Assembly: GCF_000384395.1 (NCBI RefSeq)
Contig: NZ_ARWE01000001.1
Location: 1,054,001-1,118,000, forward strand
Length of the DNA stretch: 64,000 bases
Source: Geopsychrobacter electrodiphilus DSM 16401
GTDB lineage: Bacteria; Desulfobacterota; Desulfuromonadia; Desulfuromonadales; Geopsychrobacteraceae
Direction of reading: 5' to 3'
Below are positions 61,705 through 64,000 of this stretch, piece by piece. The translations under genes and the position numbers were made by a program. Positions within the stretch are counted from its first letter, which is position 1. Each line of letters begins with the position of its first letter. The notes beneath the pieces were generated by a model. The model did not search any database. It was not told where the DNA came from and saw nothing but the letters and a program-made list of their open reading frames with translations.

Positions 61705-64000
61705 ATGAAAAAATATTCCTTCACTCCCGGGCAACGCTTGTCCGGGTTTATTATTGAGCAGATCGACGAAATTCCCGGAATTCAGGCGCGCATGATCCGC
61801 CTGCGCCACGAAAGGACCGGTGCACGTTACATGCACCTCGAGCGTGCCGATACCAATCGCCTGTTCGGCGTGGGCTTTCGCACCCCGCCGGATGATTCGA
61901 CCGGGGTGGCGCATATCCTCGAACATACCGCGCTCTGCGGTTCGCAGCGTTTTCCGGTGCGCGACCCCTTCTTTTCGATGCTCAAGCGCAGCCTTAACAG
62001 CTTCATGAACGCCATGACCGCCAGTGACTGGACGCTCTACCCCTTCTCCAGCCAGAATCACAAAGATTTTAATAATCTGCTGGATATCTATCTTGACGCC
62101 GCCTTCTTCCCCAACCTGACCGAGCGTGACTTTTCCCAGGAAGGGCACCGGCTCGAATTTGAAGAGATGGAGAACCCCCTGTCGCCGCTGGTCTACAAGG
62201 GGGTGGTTTACAATGAGATGAAGGGGGCGATGTCCGACCCCTCCTCGCTGCTTTCGCGCCGTCTGGGCCGGGCGCTCTATCCGACCACAACCTATCATCA
62301 TAATTCGGGCGGTGAGCCGTCAGATATTCCTGATCTCAGCTGGCAGCAGCTGCGTGATTTTCACGCGCGCTTCTATCATCCCTCCAACGCCTGGTGCTTC
62401 AGCTACGGTGACCTTGATCTGCCGGAACTGCTGCAAAAGGTCGCGGTACAGGCCCTTGACCGCTTTGACAGGATTCAACCGGACAGTGAGGTGCCCCCGG
62501 AAACCCGCATCACCGCGCCCAAGCAGGTTCGAGAGTCTTATCCCCTCGACGCCGGGGAGGAGACGGCAGGTAAATCAATGGTCCAGATGGCCTGGCTAAC
62601 CTGCGATATCGACGAAAGTGTCGAGCGTCTGGGGCTGTCGCTGCTTTCGACCCTGCTGCTCGGCAACCCCTCAACTCCACTCTACAAGGCGCTGATCGAC
62701 TCAGGGCTGGGGGCGAATCTGGCCCCTGGGTGCGGCTTTCAGGATGACAACCGCACCACCTGCTTTTCCGTCGGCCTGCAGGGGACCGATCCCGATAAAT
62801 TGTCGCAGATTGAGGCGTTGATCATTGAGACCCTGAAGCAGATTGCCGCTGCCGGGTTCAGTGACGAACGGGTTGAAGGGGCTATCCACCGTCTTGAATT
62901 TTCCAATCGTGAAGTCACCGGTGACAGCTACCCCTATGGGCTGCAACTGCTGATGCGCATGTTCGGTCCCTGGTTGCATGGCGGCGACCCGCTGAGCGCG
63001 CTTGATTTTGATACCCAGTTGCAGGAGTTGCGCAAAAAACTGGCGGAAGGACCCTATCTACAAGTTTTGTTGCAGCGTTGGCTCATCGATAATCCGCATC
63101 GGGTGACGCTGTTGCTTGAGCCGGACCACCAGCTGCGCGGTCAGGAAGAACAGGCGTTGCAGAAAAAGCTGGCGGCGCTGGCCGCAAGCCTTGATGGCGG
63201 GCAGAAGCAGAAGATTATCGCTCAGGCCAAGGCCCTGCAGCAGTCGCAGGAGTCGGAGGAGAATCTCTCCTGCTTGCCGACCCTCGAGTTGACTGATATT
63301 GAAACCGAAGAAACGCCGGTAGAGGTCAGTGAGGAGACCGTTGCGGGGGTGCCGCTGATGTTGTGCGCCCAGCCGACCAACGGTATCGGGTTTCTGGCGC
63401 TGAACATGCCGATCGATTCTCTTTCGGCCGAACTGTTGCCGCTTTTGCCGATTTTTAGTGGTCTGTTGACCCAGGTCGGAACCACAGCCTCCAGTTACGT
63501 GCAGCTGGCACAAAAGATCGAAGCCGTGTCCGGCGGAATCAGTGCGCGCACTTCGTTGTTGGAGGATCCGCAGGACCATGCGGCCTTCACCGCCAGTTTC
63601 GTGGTCAAGGGCAAGGCTCTCACCCGGAACGCAGCCGCGATGTGTGAACTGCTCGGTGAAATCCTGACAGGGCTCGATTTCTCCGATATCGGCCGGATTC
63701 GGCAGGTCCTTGATCAAATCCGGATTTCACTGGCAAACTCGGTCCCGTCCTCCGGGCATTCCTATGCCGCCCGCGCCGCAGCTGCCTATCTGTCCCCGGC
63801 GGCGCGTCTGCGTGAACTCTGGTCGGGCCTCGAACAGGTTGCGCTGGTCCAGAAACTGGCCCAGCAGGATGATGAGCAGTTGCGGGAGACCGCCGAACGT
63901 CTGCAGCAGATCGCTGGGCTGCTCTTCAATCGCAGCGGAATGCAGGCCGCACTGACCGCCGAAGCCGGGCAATTCGAGGCATTTACCTCGCCCCTTGAAG
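61705..64000 (+). CDS. M16C (PreP/insulinase-family) metallopeptidase, N-terminal part
   Basis: 765 codons are visible from ATG 61705; the rest lies beyond the window (family members run about 970-1000 residues). The inverted zinc motif HILEH (H70, E73, H74) and the third ligand Glu in YNEMKGAMSDP (E171) are present, so the enzyme should be active. LCGSQRFPVRDPFFSMLKRS and FYHPSNAWCFSYGD are typical of presequence-protease-like M16C proteins, which enclose and degrade oligopeptides. The presence of an M16C-linker region (about 440-520, Gln/Ala-rich) fits. No signal peptide is seen, so cytoplasmic location is likely. Confidence 0.92.
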   Translation, partial: MKKYSFTPGQRLSGFIIEQIDEIPGIQARMIRLRHERTGARYMHLERADTNRLFGVGFRTPPDDSTGVAHILEHTALCGSQRFPVRDPFFSMLKRSLNSFMNAMTASDWTLYPFSSQNHKDFNNLLDIYLDAAFFPNLTERDFSQEGHRLEFEEMENPLSPLVYKGVVYNEMKGAMSDPSSLLSRRLGRALYPTTTYHHNSGGEPSDIPDLSWQQLRDFHARFYHPSNAWCFSYGDLDLPELLQKVAVQALDRFDRIQPDSEVPPETRITAPKQVRESYPLDAGEETAGKSMVQMAWLTCDIDESVERLGLSLLSTLLLGNPSTPLYKALIDSGLGANLAPGCGFQDDNRTTCFSVGLQGTDPDKLSQIEALIIETLKQIAAAGFSDERVEGAIHRLEFSNREVTGDSYPYGLQLLMRMFGPWLHGGDPLSALDFDTQLQELRKKLAEGPYLQVLLQRWLIDNPHRVTLLLEPDHQLRGQEEQALQKKLAALAASLDGGQKQKIIAQAKALQQSQESEENLSCLPTLELTDIETEETPVEVSEETVAGVPLMLCAQPTNGIGFLALNMPIDSLSAELLPLLPIFSGLLTQVGTTASSYVQLAQKIEAVSGGISARTSLLEDPQDHAAFTASFVVKGKALTRNAAAMCELLGEILTGLDFSDIGRIRQVLDQIRISLANSVPSSGHSYAARAAAAYLSPAARLRELWSGLEQVALVQKLAQQDDEQLRETAERLQQIAGLLFNRSGMQAALTAEAGQFEAFTSPLE

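Overview
The window reads as chromosomal DNA of a Gram-negative, probably anaerobic, Desulfuromonadales/Geobacter-like bacterium. This is inferred from gene content and order, not from a marker gene. The clues are the housekeeping run ispE-prs-rplY(ctc)-pth-hppA-ychF, a K+-dependent membrane pyrophosphatase, a succinyl-CoA:acetate CoA-transferase-type enzyme, a DUF362/ferredoxin protein, DctPQM and Liv organic-acid and amino-acid uptake systems, and a complete MSHA-type type IV pilus locus. Almost the whole window is ordinary coding DNA. I see no tRNA, rRNA, CRISPR array, insertion sequence or prophage.

Layout. 1-972: the N-terminal part of an RNase G/E gene (minus strand) with a long structured leader. 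1481-7977: a heavy-metal (Cu/Ag-type) CusCBA RND efflux operon ending in a small methionine-rich periplasmic protein and a strong terminator. 8079-12310: an ABC-F ATPase, a MinD-like protein with a degenerate P-loop, and a two-repeat DUF4388-like protein. 12587-17704: livKHMGF branched-chain amino-acid transporter. 17858-24182: a COG3044 ATPase, DUF362 ferredoxin protein and lipase-like hydrolase (minus strand), XerC recombinase, 2-Cys peroxiredoxin, and an orphan E2 acyltransferase catalytic domain. 24258-28645 (minus strand): an HlyD C-terminal remnant, an intact dctPQM TRAP operon, and a decayed second dctP. 28889-35342: ispE, prs, rplY, pth, hppA, ychF.

35540-52633 is one 17-kb, tightly overlapping operon in the order mshI-(pilN-like)-mshJ-mshK-mshL-mshM-mshN-mshE-mshG-mshF/B-like-mshA-mshC-mshD-mshO-mshP-mshQ. 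It should build a complete pilus: PilM/N/O/P-like alignment subcomplex, secretin, MshEN-containing assembly ATPase, platform protein, major pilin, minor pilins and a 1416-residue MshQ with Ig-like, DUF11, LamG and DUF6701-type regions. 52717-59242 (minus strand): acetyl-CoA hydrolase/transferase, a BamD-like lipoprotein, and a MoxR-DUF58-transglutaminase trio. 59437-64000: a long-chain acyl-CoA synthetase and the start of an M16C (PreP-like) metallopeptidase cut by the window end.

Recurring regulatory theme: perfect inverted repeats sit between the first, high-copy gene and the rest of three operons (livK/livH, dctP/dctQ, mshA/mshC), with another between livG and livF. They look like mRNA processing or attenuation devices that set gene stoichiometry. 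Palindromic operator candidates lie upstream of the cus operon, livK and the CoA-transferase gene. The most interesting leads are the MSHA locus with its predicted c-di-GMP-responsive ATPase and large adhesin-like MshQ, the Met-rich accessory Cus protein, the catalytically doubtful MinD-like protein, the lone E2 catalytic domain, the two gene remnants around the TRAP operon, and an orphan terminator that could end a small RNA.
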